A stretch of 26,677 bases of DNA from Burkholderiales bacterium (GTDB taxonomy: Bacteria; Pseudomonadota; Gammaproteobacteria; Burkholderiales; Burkholderiaceae_C). Position 1 is the first letter of the stretch, and each line of letters starts with the position of its first letter. The notes under the pieces were generated by a model that had not been told where the DNA came from, made no database searches, and saw only the letters and a program-made list of their open reading frames with translations. The stretch lies in NCBI GenBank assembly GCA_011391855.1, contig JAABPT010000485.1, positions 1 through 26,677 on the forward strand. Direction: 5' to 3'. Made by a program: the position numbers and the translations under genes. Shown here piece by piece: positions 7,660 to 15,706 of this stretch.

Positions 7660-8238
7660 ATGAACAAGGCCTTCGTGCGCGAGGACGCCGCAGCCGGCGA
7701 CGCCGACGACGAAGAGGCACCGGGCCTGCCGCCGCTGCCGGCCGGCACGCGCAACTACCTCACGCCGCAGGGCTGGCGCCGGCTGCGCGAGGAATTGATG
7801 ACGCTGCTGGACGTGGAACGGCCGAAGATGGTGGAGGTGGTGTCCTGGGCCGCCAAGAACGGCGACCGTTCGGAAAACGGCGACTACCTCTACGGCAAGA
7901 AGCGGCTGCGCGAGATCGACCGCCGCATCCGCTTCCTCACCCAGCGGCTCGACATCGCCGAGGTCGCCGACCCGTCGGTGCACCACGGCAAGGACCAGGT
8001 CTTCTTCGGCGCCACGGTCACCTACGCCAACGCCGCGGGCACCGAGCGCACGGTCACCATCAAGGGCATCGACGAAGCCGACAGCCTGCATGGCGAGGTG
8101 AGCTGGATCTCACCCATCGCCCGCGCCTTGCTGAAGGCACGCGAGGGCGACGAGGTGCAGCTGGTGTCGCCCGGCGGCGTGGAGAAGATCGAGGTCGTGG
8201 AGGTGCGCTACCCGGCGCCGGATCAGGCGAACCGGTAG
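7660..8238 (+). CDS. greB: Transcription elongation factor GreB
   Basis: Rescues backtracked RNA polymerase by stimulating cleavage of the 3' transcript end. The product is 192 aa. After a roughly 30-residue acidic, probably disordered N-terminus comes the coiled-coil domain (NYLTPQGWRRLREEL ... WAAKNGDRSENGDYLYGKKRLREID), whose tip carries the acidic pair used in GreA/B, in the NGDRSENGDY turn. A C-terminal FKBP-like domain follows (FGATVTYANAAG ... ISPIARALL). The length of KKRLREIDRRIRFL favours GreB over GreA. The N-terminal extension makes it longer than E. coli GreB (158 aa). Its 3' end overlaps the spoT 3' end by 16 bp in convergent orientation. Confidence 0.95.
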   Translation: MNKAFVREDAAAGDADDEEAPGLPPLPAGTRNYLTPQGWRRLREELMTLLDVERPKMVEVVSWAAKNGDRSENGDYLYGKKRLREIDRRIRFLTQRLDIAEVADPSVHHGKDQVFFGATVTYANAAGTERTVTIKGIDEADSLHGEVSWISPIARALLKAREGDEVQLVSPGGVEKIEVVEVRYPAPDQANR

Positions 8239-10544
8239 CGCGAGACGCGCAGCACCACGGGCTGGCGGCGCAGGGTGCGCAGCACCTCGGCCAGGTGCAG
8301 GCGGTCGCGCACGCTGATGAGCAGGCGCAGTTCGATCGTCTCCTCGGCCGGCTCGGGGTCCATGCCGAGGTGAATGATGTCGGCTTCGGCCGTGCTCACG
8401 CCGGCGGCCACCTGGGCCAGCACGCCCTTGCCGTTCTTCACCAGCACGTAGACGCTGGTCTCGAAGCTGCGCGTCAGCTCCTCGGCCCACTCCACCTGCA
8501 TCCAGCGCTCGCTGTCGCGTTCGAACAGCCGCTTGCCGGTGGGGCATTCGGCGGTGTGCACGAGCAGGCCTTCGCCGCGGCCCAGGTAGCCCACGATGGC
8601 GTCGCCGGGAATCGGCCGGCAGCAGGTGGCGAGCTGGATCGAATTGCCTTCGCTGCCGTCGACGAACACCACGCCCTGCGTGGGCGTGCTGTCGTCCTGG
8701 GTGTAGCGGCCGAGTGTGAGCGTCACCGCGTCGGGCTTGATGCCGCGCTCGGCCATCATCTGCGCCAGCCGCTTGGCCACGATGATGGCGATCTTGCGGC
8801 CCAGGCCGATGTCCACCAGCAACTCGCCGCGGTTGCGGTTACCGCTCCACTTCGTGAGTTGCTGCCACAGCGACTGGGCTTCGGCGTCGCTGGGGTCGCT
8901 GGGCGGCAGCTGCAGGCCTTCGGCGCGCAGCGCCTGGGCCAGCATCTTCTCGCCCATGCTGCGCGACTCCTCGGTCTCCATATTCTTCAGGTAGTGGCGG
9001 ATCTTGGAGCGAGCGCGCCCGGTGCGCACCATGCTCAGCCAGGCCGGGTTGGGGCGTGCGCCGGGGGCGGTGATGATCTCGACCACGTCGCCGCTCTTCA
9101 GTTCGGTGCGCAGTGCCACCGGTTCGCCGTTGATCTTCGCCGCCACCGTGTGCTGGCCGACGTCGGAGTGGATGGCGTAGGCGAAATCCACCGCCGTGGC
9201 GCCGCGCGGCAGCGCCAGGATCTTGCTGCGCGGCGTGAAGACGTAGACCGCGTCGGGGTAGAGGTCGACCTTGACATGCTCCAGGAATTCCGCCGAGTCG
9301 TTGGTCTCCACCTGAATGTCGAGCAGGCTTTGCAGCCACAGCGTGGAAAAGCGCTGGGCGTCGGCCGCGGCGCCCTTGCCGTCGCCCTTACCGTCGCCTT
9401 TGCCGTCGCCCTTGCCACTGACCTTGTACAGCCAGTGCGCCGCGATGCCTTTTTCGGCCACCGCGTGCATGGACTCGGTGCGCACCTGGAACTCCACCGC
9501 CGTGCCCAGCGGACTGACCAGCGTGGTGTGCAGGCTCTGGTAGCCGTTGGCCTTGGGGATGGCGATGTAGTCCTTGAAGCGGCCCGGCACCGGCTTGTAG
9601 AGCTGGTGCAGCACGCCCAGGGCGATATAGCAGTCGGTGAGCGTGGGCACGACCAGGCGGAAGCCGAAGATGTCGCTCACCTGCGCGAAGCCGGCGTGCT
9701 TCTCGCGCATCTTGGCGTAGATCGACTGGATCGTCTTTTCGCGCCCGGAGACCTGCACCTTGAGCTTGTGCTGCGCGAAAGCCTTCTCCACGTCCTTCTG
9801 CACGCGCTCGACGATGTCGCGCCGGTGGCCGCGGGCGCGCTGCACGGCCTTGGACAGCGCCGCGTGGCGCCAGGGGTGCAGCAATTCGAAGCACAGCTCC
9901 TGCAGTTCGCGGTAGGTCTGGTTCAGGCCCAGGCGGTGCGCGATGGGGGCGTAGATGTCGCTCGTCTCGCGCGCGATGCGCTGGCGCCGTTCGGGCGCCA
10001 TGGCCTGCATGGTGCGCATGTTGTGCAAGCGGTCGGCCAGCTTGATGAGGATGATGCGCACGTCGCGCGCCATCGCCAGCAGCATCTTGCGGAAGCTCTC
10101 GGCCTGGCTTTCCTCGCGCGTATTGAAGTGCAGCTTGTCGAGCTTGGTCAGGCCGTCCACCAGGTCGGCGGTGGCGGCGCCGAACTTTTCGATCAGCTCG
10201 GGTTTGGTGACGCCGCAGTCTTCGATCGTGTCGTGCATCAACGCGGCCATGATGGCCTGCGCGTCGAGCTTCCATTCGGCGCACAGGCCAGCCACCGCGA
10301 TGGGGTGCGTGATGTAGGGCTGGCCGTTGGCGCGGAACTGCCCCAGGTGGGCCTGGTCGGCGAACTTGTAGGCCTCGCGCACCAGCTTGAGGTCGGCCTT
10401 GGGCAGGTAGCCCAGCCGGCTGGCCAGGGCGTCGAAGGACTGCACCTCGGCCGTTGGCGGCGGGTCGCGCTGCACCAGGGGCGCGCGATGCAGCCCGTGC
10501 AGGGCGGCAGGCAGCAGTTCGGCGGCCAGGGAACGCAGGCTCAT
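8223..10544 (-). CDS. spoT: Bifunctional (p)ppGpp synthetase/hydrolase (SpoT/Rsh)
   Basis: Makes and degrades the alarmone (p)ppGpp; 773 aa, multidomain and cytoplasmic. Domains in order: HD hydrolase (His80, MHDTIED with His104/Asp105, and LADRLHN with Asp171, all present), a RelA/SpoT synthetase (SDIFGFRLVV, then GRFKDYIAIPKANGYQSLH at 321-339, where RFKD is the form typical of bifunctional enzymes), a TGS domain at about 430-490, a helical/zinc-finger-like region with LATCCRPIPGD, and a C-terminal ACT domain at about 695-773. A GKGD tandem repeat sits at 377-391. The ATG at 10544 is preferred; a GTG one codon upstream is possible. Third gene of gmk-rpoZ-spoT. Confidence 0.97.
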   Translation of the reverse strand: MSLRSLAAELLPAALHGLHRAPLVQRDPPPTAEVQSFDALASRLGYLPKADLKLVREAYKFADQAHLGQFRANGQPYITHPIAVAGLCAEWKLDAQAIMAALMHDTIEDCGVTKPELIEKFGAATADLVDGLTKLDKLHFNTREESQAESFRKMLLAMARDVRIILIKLADRLHNMRTMQAMAPERRQRIARETSDIYAPIAHRLGLNQTYRELQELCFELLHPWRHAALSKAVQRARGHRRDIVERVQKDVEKAFAQHKLKVQVSGREKTIQSIYAKMREKHAGFAQVSDIFGFRLVVPTLTDCYIALGVLHQLYKPVPGRFKDYIAIPKANGYQSLHTTLVSPLGTAVEFQVRTESMHAVAEKGIAAHWLYKVSGKGDGKGDGKGDGKGAAADAQRFSTLWLQSLLDIQVETNDSAEFLEHVKVDLYPDAVYVFTPRSKILALPRGATAVDFAYAIHSDVGQHTVAAKINGEPVALRTELKSGDVVEIITAPGARPNPAWLSMVRTGRARSKIRHYLKNMETEESRSMGEKMLAQALRAEGLQLPPSDPSDAEAQSLWQQLTKWSGNRNRGELLVDIGLGRKIAIIVAKRLAQMMAERGIKPDAVTLTLGRYTQDDSTPTQGVVFVDGSEGNSIQLATCCRPIPGDAIVGYLGRGEGLLVHTAECPTGKRLFERDSERWMQVEWAEELTRSFETSVYVLVKNGKGVLAQVAAGVSTAEADIIHLGMDPEPAEETIELRLLISVRDRLHLAEVLRTLRRQPVVLRVSRYRFA
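9372..9416 (-). repeat. 12-bp coding tandem repeat (GKGD)n within spoT
   Basis: Residues 377-391 of SpoT read GKGD three times followed by GKG. Each unit is a 12-bp DNA repeat with small third-position changes (GGC AAG GGC GAC type). It falls just after the synthetase domain, in the linker before the TGS domain. Confidence 0.9.
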
Positions 10545-10598
10545 CACCCGAATTTAGCGCGTCTGGGCGCCCGGCGCCTGGGCCCTGCACCAAAGACA

Positions 10599-10632
10599 AC
10601 GGGCGCCGTGCCATGCCGGCACCGGCGCCCGT
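10599..10632 (-). terminator. Strong hairpin between rpoZ and spoT: candidate attenuator or terminator
   Basis: On the plus strand ACGGGCGCCG-TGCC (10599-10612) pairs with GGCA(C)CGGCGCCCGT (10618-10632), a 14-bp stem with one bulged base and a 5-nt loop. Read in the gene direction (minus) it is followed by TTGTCTTTGG, a weak U-rich tract. It sits in the 112-bp gap between rpoZ and spoT, so it may reduce readthrough into spoT. Confidence 0.5.
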
Positions 10633-10656
10633 GGTCGGGGGCGTTCGCTCAGGCGC

Positions 10657-10860
10657 TCAGGTCGGCACCTTGCGCAGCATCTCGATGCCCACTTCGCCCG
10701 CCGCGATCTCGCGCAGCGCGGTGACGCCGGGCTTGTTCTTGGTCTCGATCTTGGGTGCGTGGCCCTGGCTGAGCATGCGCGCCCGGTAGGTGGCGGCCAG
10801 CACGAGCTGGAAGCGGTTGGGAATCTTGACGAGGCAGTCTTCGACGGTGATGCGGGCCAT
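10657..10860 (-). CDS. rpoZ: RNA polymerase omega subunit
   Basis: A 67-aa omega subunit, which helps assemble RNA polymerase and in proteobacteria forms part of a ppGpp-binding site. The start MARITVEDCLVKIPNRFQLVLAA and the segment RARMLSQG followed by KPGVTALREIA are characteristic. The length is normal for Burkholderiales, shorter than E. coli omega (91 aa). The ATG at 10860 lies 41 bp after gmk. Its cotranscription with gmk and spoT is a classic proteobacterial arrangement. Confidence 0.97.
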   Translation of the reverse strand: MARITVEDCLVKIPNRFQLVLAATYRARMLSQGHAPKIETKNKPGVTALREIAAGEVGIEMLRKVPT

Positions 10861-10901
10861 GGATGCCTTCGGTGGTGGGTGCGTTGGATGCGGCTTTGTC
10901 T

Positions 10902-11522
10902 TCAGACCAGCCCCAGAGCGGCGAACACCTGCGAACGGTTGCGCATCTGGGCGGCGTACTTCAGGCGCTGCGAGTGCACGACCGTCTTCAGGTCGAACAG
11001 CGCCGTTTCGAACAAAGCATTGATTATAACGAAGTCGAAATGCCGGGCCTGTGCCACCTCTTCGTGCGCATTCTCCAGGCGCCTGGCGATGGTCTCGGGC
11101 CGGTCCTCGCCGCGCCGGTGCAGGCGCTGTGCCAGTTCGTCCCAGCTCGGCGGCAGGATGAAGATGAGCACGGCGTGCGCGAACAGTTGCTTGATCTGCA
11201 GTGCCCCCTGCCAGTCGATTTCCAGCACCACGTCCTCGCCGCCCATCAGCCGCTGCTCGATGGCCTTGCGCGAGGTGCCGTAGAGGTTGCCATGGACCTC
11301 GGCCCATTCGAAGAACTCGCCGCGGTCGGTCATGGCGCGGAAGTCGGGCAGGTCGACGAACCAGTATTCGCGGCCATGCTGTTCCTGCCCGCGCGGTTTG
11401 CGCGTGGTGTGCGACACCGATACCACCAGCCGCGAGTCGAGTTCCAGCAAGGCCTTCACGAGGCTGGACTTGCCTGCGCCGCTGGGCGCGGCGACACAGA
11501 AAAGGTTGCCAGGGGTTTCCAT
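10902..11522 (-). CDS. gmk: Guanylate kinase
   Basis: Phosphorylates GMP to GDP with ATP; nucleotide synthesis, cytoplasmic. The product is 206 aa from the chosen start. The P-loop APSGAGKSS is at 12-20, followed by SVSHTTRKPRGQEQHGREYWFV (GMP-binding region), EWAEVHGNLYGTS, and VVLEIDWQGALQIK. The start METPGNLF at 11522 matches the usual beginning of the family; an in-frame ATG at 11540 (MPQNPAMETP) is the alternative, and neither has a strong ribosome site. First gene of gmk-rpoZ-spoT; divergent from the MFS gene. Confidence 0.96.
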   Translation of the reverse strand: METPGNLFCVAAPSGAGKSSLVKALLELDSRLVVSVSHTTRKPRGQEQHGREYWFVDLPDFRAMTDRGEFFEWAEVHGNLYGTSRKAIEQRLMGGEDVVLEIDWQGALQIKQLFAHAVLIFILPPSWDELAQRLHRRGEDRPETIARRLENAHEEVAQARHFDFVIINALFETALFDLKTVVHSQRLKYAAQMRNRSQVFAALGLV

Positions 11523-11619
11523 GGCGGGATTCTGGGGCATGCGCTGCCGGCGGCGCGGCGGCGGCGGGTCATGCGTTGCGCAGGCTCCGTCTGCCACCGG
11601 TTGCGGCACACTGCGGGCC

Positions 11620-12864
11620 GTGAGTCACCCCGCTGCTGCCGACAACGCCGAGCCCGCGCTCGCCAGCCCCGCTGCCGCGGCAGCGCCGTCGCGCACCTCG
11701 CGCGCCGTGGCGCTGCTGCTCAACCTGGGCCACGCCATCGATCACATGTTCCTGCTCATCTTCGCCACCGCGGTGGGCTCGATCGCGGCGGAATTCGGCT
11801 TCACGCGCTGGGAGGACCTCATGCCCTATGGCGTGGGCGCCTTCGTGCTCTTCGGCCTGGGCTCGCTTCCTGCGGGTCGGCTGGGCGACCTGTGGGGGCG
11901 CCGGCGCATGATGCTGCTGTTCTACTTCGGCATCGGTGCCTCGGCGCTGCTGGTGGCTTGCACGCGCAATGCCTGGCAAATGGCCGCGGCGCTCACGCTG
12001 CTGGGCGCCTTCGCATCGATTTACCACCCGGTGGGCATTCCGATGCTGCTGCAGCGTGCGTCCCAGCCCGGGGCGGTGATCGGCGTCAACGGCCTGGCGG
12101 GCAACCTGGGCATTGCAGTGGCCGCGCTGAGCACCGGCTTCATGGTGCAGTGGTTCGGCTGGCGCGCGGCCTTTGCGGTGCCGGGGCTGCTGGCCATCGG
12201 CGCCGGGTGGTTGTTTGCGCGAATCTGCCCGCAGGAAACCGAGGCACCGGCCCGGCGCACGACCAAGGCGCGGGTGAGCTTGACGCCGGCCCTGCTGGCG
12301 CGGGTGTTCGCGGTCATGACCGGCGCTTCGGTCACCGTGGGCCTGCTCTTCAACTTCACCACCAACGGCAATGCGCAGCTGCTGAGCGAGCGCTTCCGCG
12401 GCATCGTCGAGGACCCGGCGCTGCTGGGCGCCATGCTGGCGGCGGTGTATGCCGTGGCCTCGCTGGCGCAGGTGGTGGTGGGCCGGCTCATCGACCGCCT
12501 GCCGCTGAAGCCTCTGTACCTGGTCATGGCGCTGATGCCGATGCCGCTGCTGGCGCTGGCCGCGCAGGCGCAGGGCTGGTGGCTGCTGGTGCTGCTGCTG
12601 GGGGTGATGGTGTTCATCTTCGGTTCGATCCCTTTCACCGACGCCATGATCGTGCGCTATGTCGACGACCGCATCCGCTCGCGCGTGGCCGGGGCGCGGT
12701 TGACGGTGTCCATCGGCATCAGCTCGCTGGCGGTGTGGCTGCTCGGCCCGGTGGTCAAGGCGTCAGGTTTCAGCGCGCTGCTGTGGGGCATGGCGCTGAT
12801 CGCCGCCTGCACGGCGGCGGTGGTGGCCTGGCTGCCGGGTGAGAAGGAAGCGGGTCGGCCCTAA
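11620..12864 (+). CDS. MFS transporter
   Basis: A 414-aa membrane transporter with about 12 hydrophobic segments. The first helix region LLLNLGHAIDHMFLLIFATAV resembles the fosmidomycin-resistance-like MFS branch, and the loop between helices 2 and 3 has the MFS motif GRLGDLWGRRRMM. A repeated half-motif GRLIDRLPLKP occurs in the second half. A basic cytoplasmic loop (PARRTTKARVS) separates the two six-helix halves. Substrate is unknown; a drug/proton antiporter is a guess. The start is taken as GTG at 11620 (VSHPAAADNAEP) because upstream sequence is antisense to gmk; the ribosome site is poor, so the exact start is uncertain. The stop overlaps the patatin stop (CTAA). Confidence 0.88.
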   Translation: MSHPAAADNAEPALASPAAAAAPSRTSRAVALLLNLGHAIDHMFLLIFATAVGSIAAEFGFTRWEDLMPYGVGAFVLFGLGSLPAGRLGDLWGRRRMMLLFYFGIGASALLVACTRNAWQMAAALTLLGAFASIYHPVGIPMLLQRASQPGAVIGVNGLAGNLGIAVAALSTGFMVQWFGWRAAFAVPGLLAIGAGWLFARICPQETEAPARRTTKARVSLTPALLARVFAVMTGASVTVGLLFNFTTNGNAQLLSERFRGIVEDPALLGAMLAAVYAVASLAQVVVGRLIDRLPLKPLYLVMALMPMPLLALAAQAQGWWLLVLLLGVMVFIFGSIPFTDAMIVRYVDDRIRSRVAGARLTVSIGISSLAVWLLGPVVKASGFSALLWGMALIAACTAAVVAWLPGEKEAGRP

Positions 12865-13973
12865 TCCGGCGTGGGCCGCGGTGCCGGTGGCGGTGGCGGT
12901 ACCGCATGCGGGCGGCCGTTGAGGACCTCGCCGCTGAGGTAGTCGGACACCAGGTCGACCGTGCCGTGCCGGCCCAGGTGCGTGAAATGGTCGGTCAGCC
13001 AGGTGTCGGCTGCCGCGTGGCCGGCGCGGTGCAGCGCCAGCAAGCGGTGCCAGGCCGAATCGAGCAGGCCGGTGGCAGCCACGGCGTCGAGCTTCTCGCC
13101 GCCTTCGATGCGGTGCACGCGCAGCGCCGCGGCCTTGCGGAACAGCGGTTCGTGGAAGGCACGGTCGGCCAGGCCCTCGTCGTGAATGAGCTTGCGCAGG
13201 ATGGCCAGCGAGCGCAGCTCCTTGACCAGGCTGCCGTGGAAGGTGATCTCGTTGATGCGGTCCAGCACCGCGGCGCCGCCCATCGGCAGGTCGCTGCGCA
13301 GGCTGGGGTGCACCTGCACCAGCATCAGGTCCAGCGTGGGCGTCTCGGCCAGCAGCGGCAGCAGCGACGGGTTGCCCATGTAGCCGCCGTCCCAATACGC
13401 CTCGCCGTCCACTTCGACGGCGGGGAACAGCGTGGGCAGGCAGGCCGAGGCCAGCACGGCTTCGATGCCGAGTTCGGAGCGGCGCCACACCCGCTGGCGG
13501 CCGCTGCGCACGTGCGTGGCCGCGACGAACAGCTTCAGGTCGCGGCAGCGCCGCACGGCTTCGAAGTCGACGGTGTCGCGCAGGATCGCGTGCAGCGGAT
13601 TGCTGGCGGCGGGGTCGGCATGCACCGGTGCGAGCAGGGTGCTGGCCATGTCCCAGGCCATCTGCATGGGCGCCAGCGCAGCGCCTGCCGCACCGGCCTG
13701 GCCCCAGCCCAGCCAGGCGTCGACCCAGCGGCCCAGGTGCAGTCCTTCGGCCACCCGCGACCAGAAATTGCGCAAGGCCTCGCGCGCCCCGCGGCGGCCG
13801 CCCGTGGCCCACCCCGAGGCCAGTGCGACGGCATTCATGGCGCCGGCGCTGGAGCCGCTGATGGCTGCGATCTGCAGCCGTTCGTCCTCGAGCAGGCGGT
13901 CGAGCACGCCCCACGTGAAGGCACCTTGGGTGCCGCCGCCCTGCAGGGCGAGGTCGAGGCGGCGCAGGGTCAT
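12861..13973 (-). CDS. Patatin-like phospholipase
   Basis: A 370-aa patatin-fold lipid acyl hydrolase. Key elements are present: the oxyanion-hole GGGTQG at 12-17, the nucleophile elbow GSSAG at 40-44 with Ser42, and the catalytic Asp195 in WDGGYMGNPS. It should be an active Ser-Asp dyad hydrolase acting on phospholipids or other acyl esters; the substrate is unknown. There is no signal peptide, so it is probably cytoplasmic or peripheral to the membrane. It ends in a proline-rich tail (AVPPPPPAPRPTPD). Starts at MTLRRLDLALQGGG. It is convergent with the MFS gene with a 4-bp overlap of stops. Confidence 0.93.
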   Translation of the reverse strand: MTLRRLDLALQGGGTQGAFTWGVLDRLLEDERLQIAAISGSSAGAMNAVALASGWATGGRRGAREALRNFWSRVAEGLHLGRWVDAWLGWGQAGAAGAALAPMQMAWDMASTLLAPVHADPAASNPLHAILRDTVDFEAVRRCRDLKLFVAATHVRSGRQRVWRRSELGIEAVLASACLPTLFPAVEVDGEAYWDGGYMGNPSLLPLLAETPTLDLMLVQVHPSLRSDLPMGGAAVLDRINEITFHGSLVKELRSLAILRKLIHDEGLADRAFHEPLFRKAAALRVHRIEGGEKLDAVAATGLLDSAWHRLLALHRAGHAAADTWLTDHFTHLGRHGTVDLVSDYLSGEVLNGRPHAVPPPPPAPRPTPD

Positions 13974-14073
13974 CGCAGAAGCGTTTCGAAGGCGTGGCGC
14001 AGGCTTGACTATGCTACGGCAAACAGGCCGGCGGGCCTCTTCGCCCGGGCCGTGGCCGGCCGACGACCCAGGG

Positions 14074-14109
14074 GCTCGTCTTGACGCTCGTCTTGACGCT
14101 CTTCTTAAC
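14074..14109. repeat. Three 12-bp tandem repeats just after the GST stop codon
   Basis: GCTCGTCTTGAC at 14074-14085 and 14086-14097 is perfect; GCTCTTCTTAAC at 14098-14109 is a variant that runs into the stop codon of the minus-strand glutathione transferase. Probably slippage; no function evident. Confidence 0.8.
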
Positions 14110-14741
14110 TACAGCGACATCGACGCCCGCCGCGCCATCGTGGCCCGCCAGCGCTGCAGGTGCACGTGTTCGTCGCCGGGCTTCAGCTTGATCGCGCGCG
14201 CAAAGTCCACCGCCACCACGGCCGTGATGTCGGCCACGCTGAAGCGGTCGGTGGCCAGGAAGTCGCGGCCGGACAGCCGATCGTCCAGCGTGGCGAAGAA
14301 CTGCTGCGTGCGGGCCAGGCCGCGTTGCACAAGTGCGGGAATCTGCTCGTAGTCCACCGTGCCGGGCAGCGCCCGTCGGGCCATGGCGGGCGAGCCGTTG
14401 CGCAAGGCCTCGGCAATGGCCAGCAGCCCTTCGAATTCCACGCGCCAGTTCCAGCTCGCGATCTCGGCCTTTTCCAGGGGCGTCGTGCCCAGCAGCGGCG
14501 GCTCGGGAAAACGCGCTTCCAGCCAGGCCGTGATGGCCGCGTTGTCGGTGAGCACCACGCCGTCTTCGGTGCGCAGCGCAGGCACGGTGCATTGCGGATT
14601 CACCGCGCGGAAGGCGTCGCCGAACTGTTCGCCGCTGCGCAGGTCCACCGGCACCGTGGCGTGGGCGACGCCCTTTTCGGCCAGCAGGATGCGCGCGCGG
14701 CGCGGGCTGGGCGCGGTGGCGCAGTCGTACAGGGTGATCAT
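14109..14741 (-). CDS. Glutathione S-transferase family protein
   Basis: A 210-aa GST-fold protein. The N-terminal thioredoxin-like domain begins MITLYDCATAPSPRRARILLAEKGV and contains the cis-proline NPQCTVPALRTEDG and the glutathione-binding LTDNAAITAWLE. The all-helical C-terminal domain has the capping-box-like DFLATDRFSVADITAVVAVDFA. Presumably cytoplasmic, conjugating or reducing electrophiles with glutathione; the substrate is unknown. It follows yghU by 35 bp on the same strand and is probably in the same operon. A 12-bp tandem repeat abuts its stop. Confidence 0.93.
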   Translation of the reverse strand: MITLYDCATAPSPRRARILLAEKGVAHATVPVDLRSGEQFGDAFRAVNPQCTVPALRTEDGVVLTDNAAITAWLEARFPEPPLLGTTPLEKAEIASWNWRVEFEGLLAIAEALRNGSPAMARRALPGTVDYEQIPALVQRGLARTQQFFATLDDRLSGRDFLATDRFSVADITAVVAVDFARAIKLKPGDEHVHLQRWRATMARRASMSL

Positions 14742-14776
14742 GGGCGGTGTCCTTCCGAAGCTGGGTGGGCAGCGGG

Positions 14777-15652
14777 TCAGGCCGGCGGCGCCAGCTTGTC
14801 CTGCGTGCGGGTGTCGAAGTCGCCGGCATCGTGGCGCTCGTGCAATTGGCTCGCCGGCTGGCCCGAGGTGCGGTTGACCATGCGCCCGCGCCGCGCGGCC
14901 GGGCGGGCGGCGATACGGTCGGCCCAGGCGACCACATGCGTGTAGTCCTGCACCTGCAGGAATTCGCCGGCTTCGTAGAGCTGGCCCTTGACCAGCGCGC
15001 CGTACCAGGGCCAGACGGCGATATCGGCCACCGTGTAGTCCTCTCCCGCCAGGTAGGGGCTCTCGGCCAGGCGGCGGTCGAGCACGTCGAGCTGGCGCTT
15101 GACCTCCATCGCGAAGCGGTCGATGGCGTACTCGATCTTGAGCGGCGCATAGGCGTAGAAGTGGCCGAAGCCGCCGCCCAGGTAGGGGGCGCTGCCCATC
15201 TGCCAGAACAGCCACGAAAGACATTCGGCACGCGCCGCGCCGCCGCTCGGCAGGAAGGCGCCGAATTTCTCGGCCAGGTACAACAGGATGGCGCCGGACT
15301 CGAACACCCGCACCGGTGCGGGACCGCTGCGGTCCAGCAACGCCGGGATCTTGGAATTGGGGTTGACGGCGACGAAGCCGCTGCCGAACTGCTCGCCCTC
15401 GTGGATGCGTACCAGCCAGGCGTCGTACTCGGCGCCGGCGTGGCCGAGCGCGAGCAACTCCTCCAGCATCACCGTGACCTTCACGCCGTTCGGCGTGGCC
15501 AGCGAATACAACTGCAGCGGGTGGCGGCCCACCGGCAGTTCCTTTTCGTGCGTGGCCCCGGCGGTGGGGCGGTTGATATTCGCGAAGCGGCCGCCGCTGG
15601 CAGCCGGCGGCGTCCAGACCTGGGGTGGCACGTAGGAGGTGGGATCGTTCAT
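14777..15652 (-). CDS. yghU: Glutathione transferase / disulfide-bond oxidoreductase, YghU type
   Basis: A 291-aa protein matching E. coli YghU closely in length and in long blocks, including FANINRPTAGATHEKELPVG, HPLQLYSLATPNGVKVT, FGHFYAYAPLKIEYAIDRF and the terminal LHERHDAGDFDT. YghU has glutathione-dependent disulfide reductase and organic peroxide activity and binds two glutathiones. The ATG at 15652 (MNDPTSYV) is chosen because GGAG lies 9 nt upstream; an earlier in-frame ATG (MENGVMND) at 15667 lacks one. It lies 54 bp after the M14 peptidase and 35 bp before a second GST. Confidence 0.96.
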   Translation of the reverse strand: MNDPTSYVPPQVWTPPAASGGRFANINRPTAGATHEKELPVGRHPLQLYSLATPNGVKVTVMLEELLALGHAGAEYDAWLVRIHEGEQFGSGFVAVNPNSKIPALLDRSGPAPVRVFESGAILLYLAEKFGAFLPSGGAARAECLSWLFWQMGSAPYLGGGFGHFYAYAPLKIEYAIDRFAMEVKRQLDVLDRRLAESPYLAGEDYTVADIAVWPWYGALVKGQLYEAGEFLQVQDYTHVVAWADRIAARPAARRGRMVNRTSGQPASQLHERHDAGDFDTRTQDKLAPPA

Positions 15653-15706
15653 GACGCCATTCTCCATCGGCCCCGATGGAGGCGCACCGAAGCGGGCTGG
15701 CGGCCG

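Noticed and set aside
8295..10724. An 809-codon open frame on the plus strand
   Set aside because: Antisense shadow of spoT; no ribosome site and the His/Ala/Gly/Gln-rich composition is typical of such shadows.
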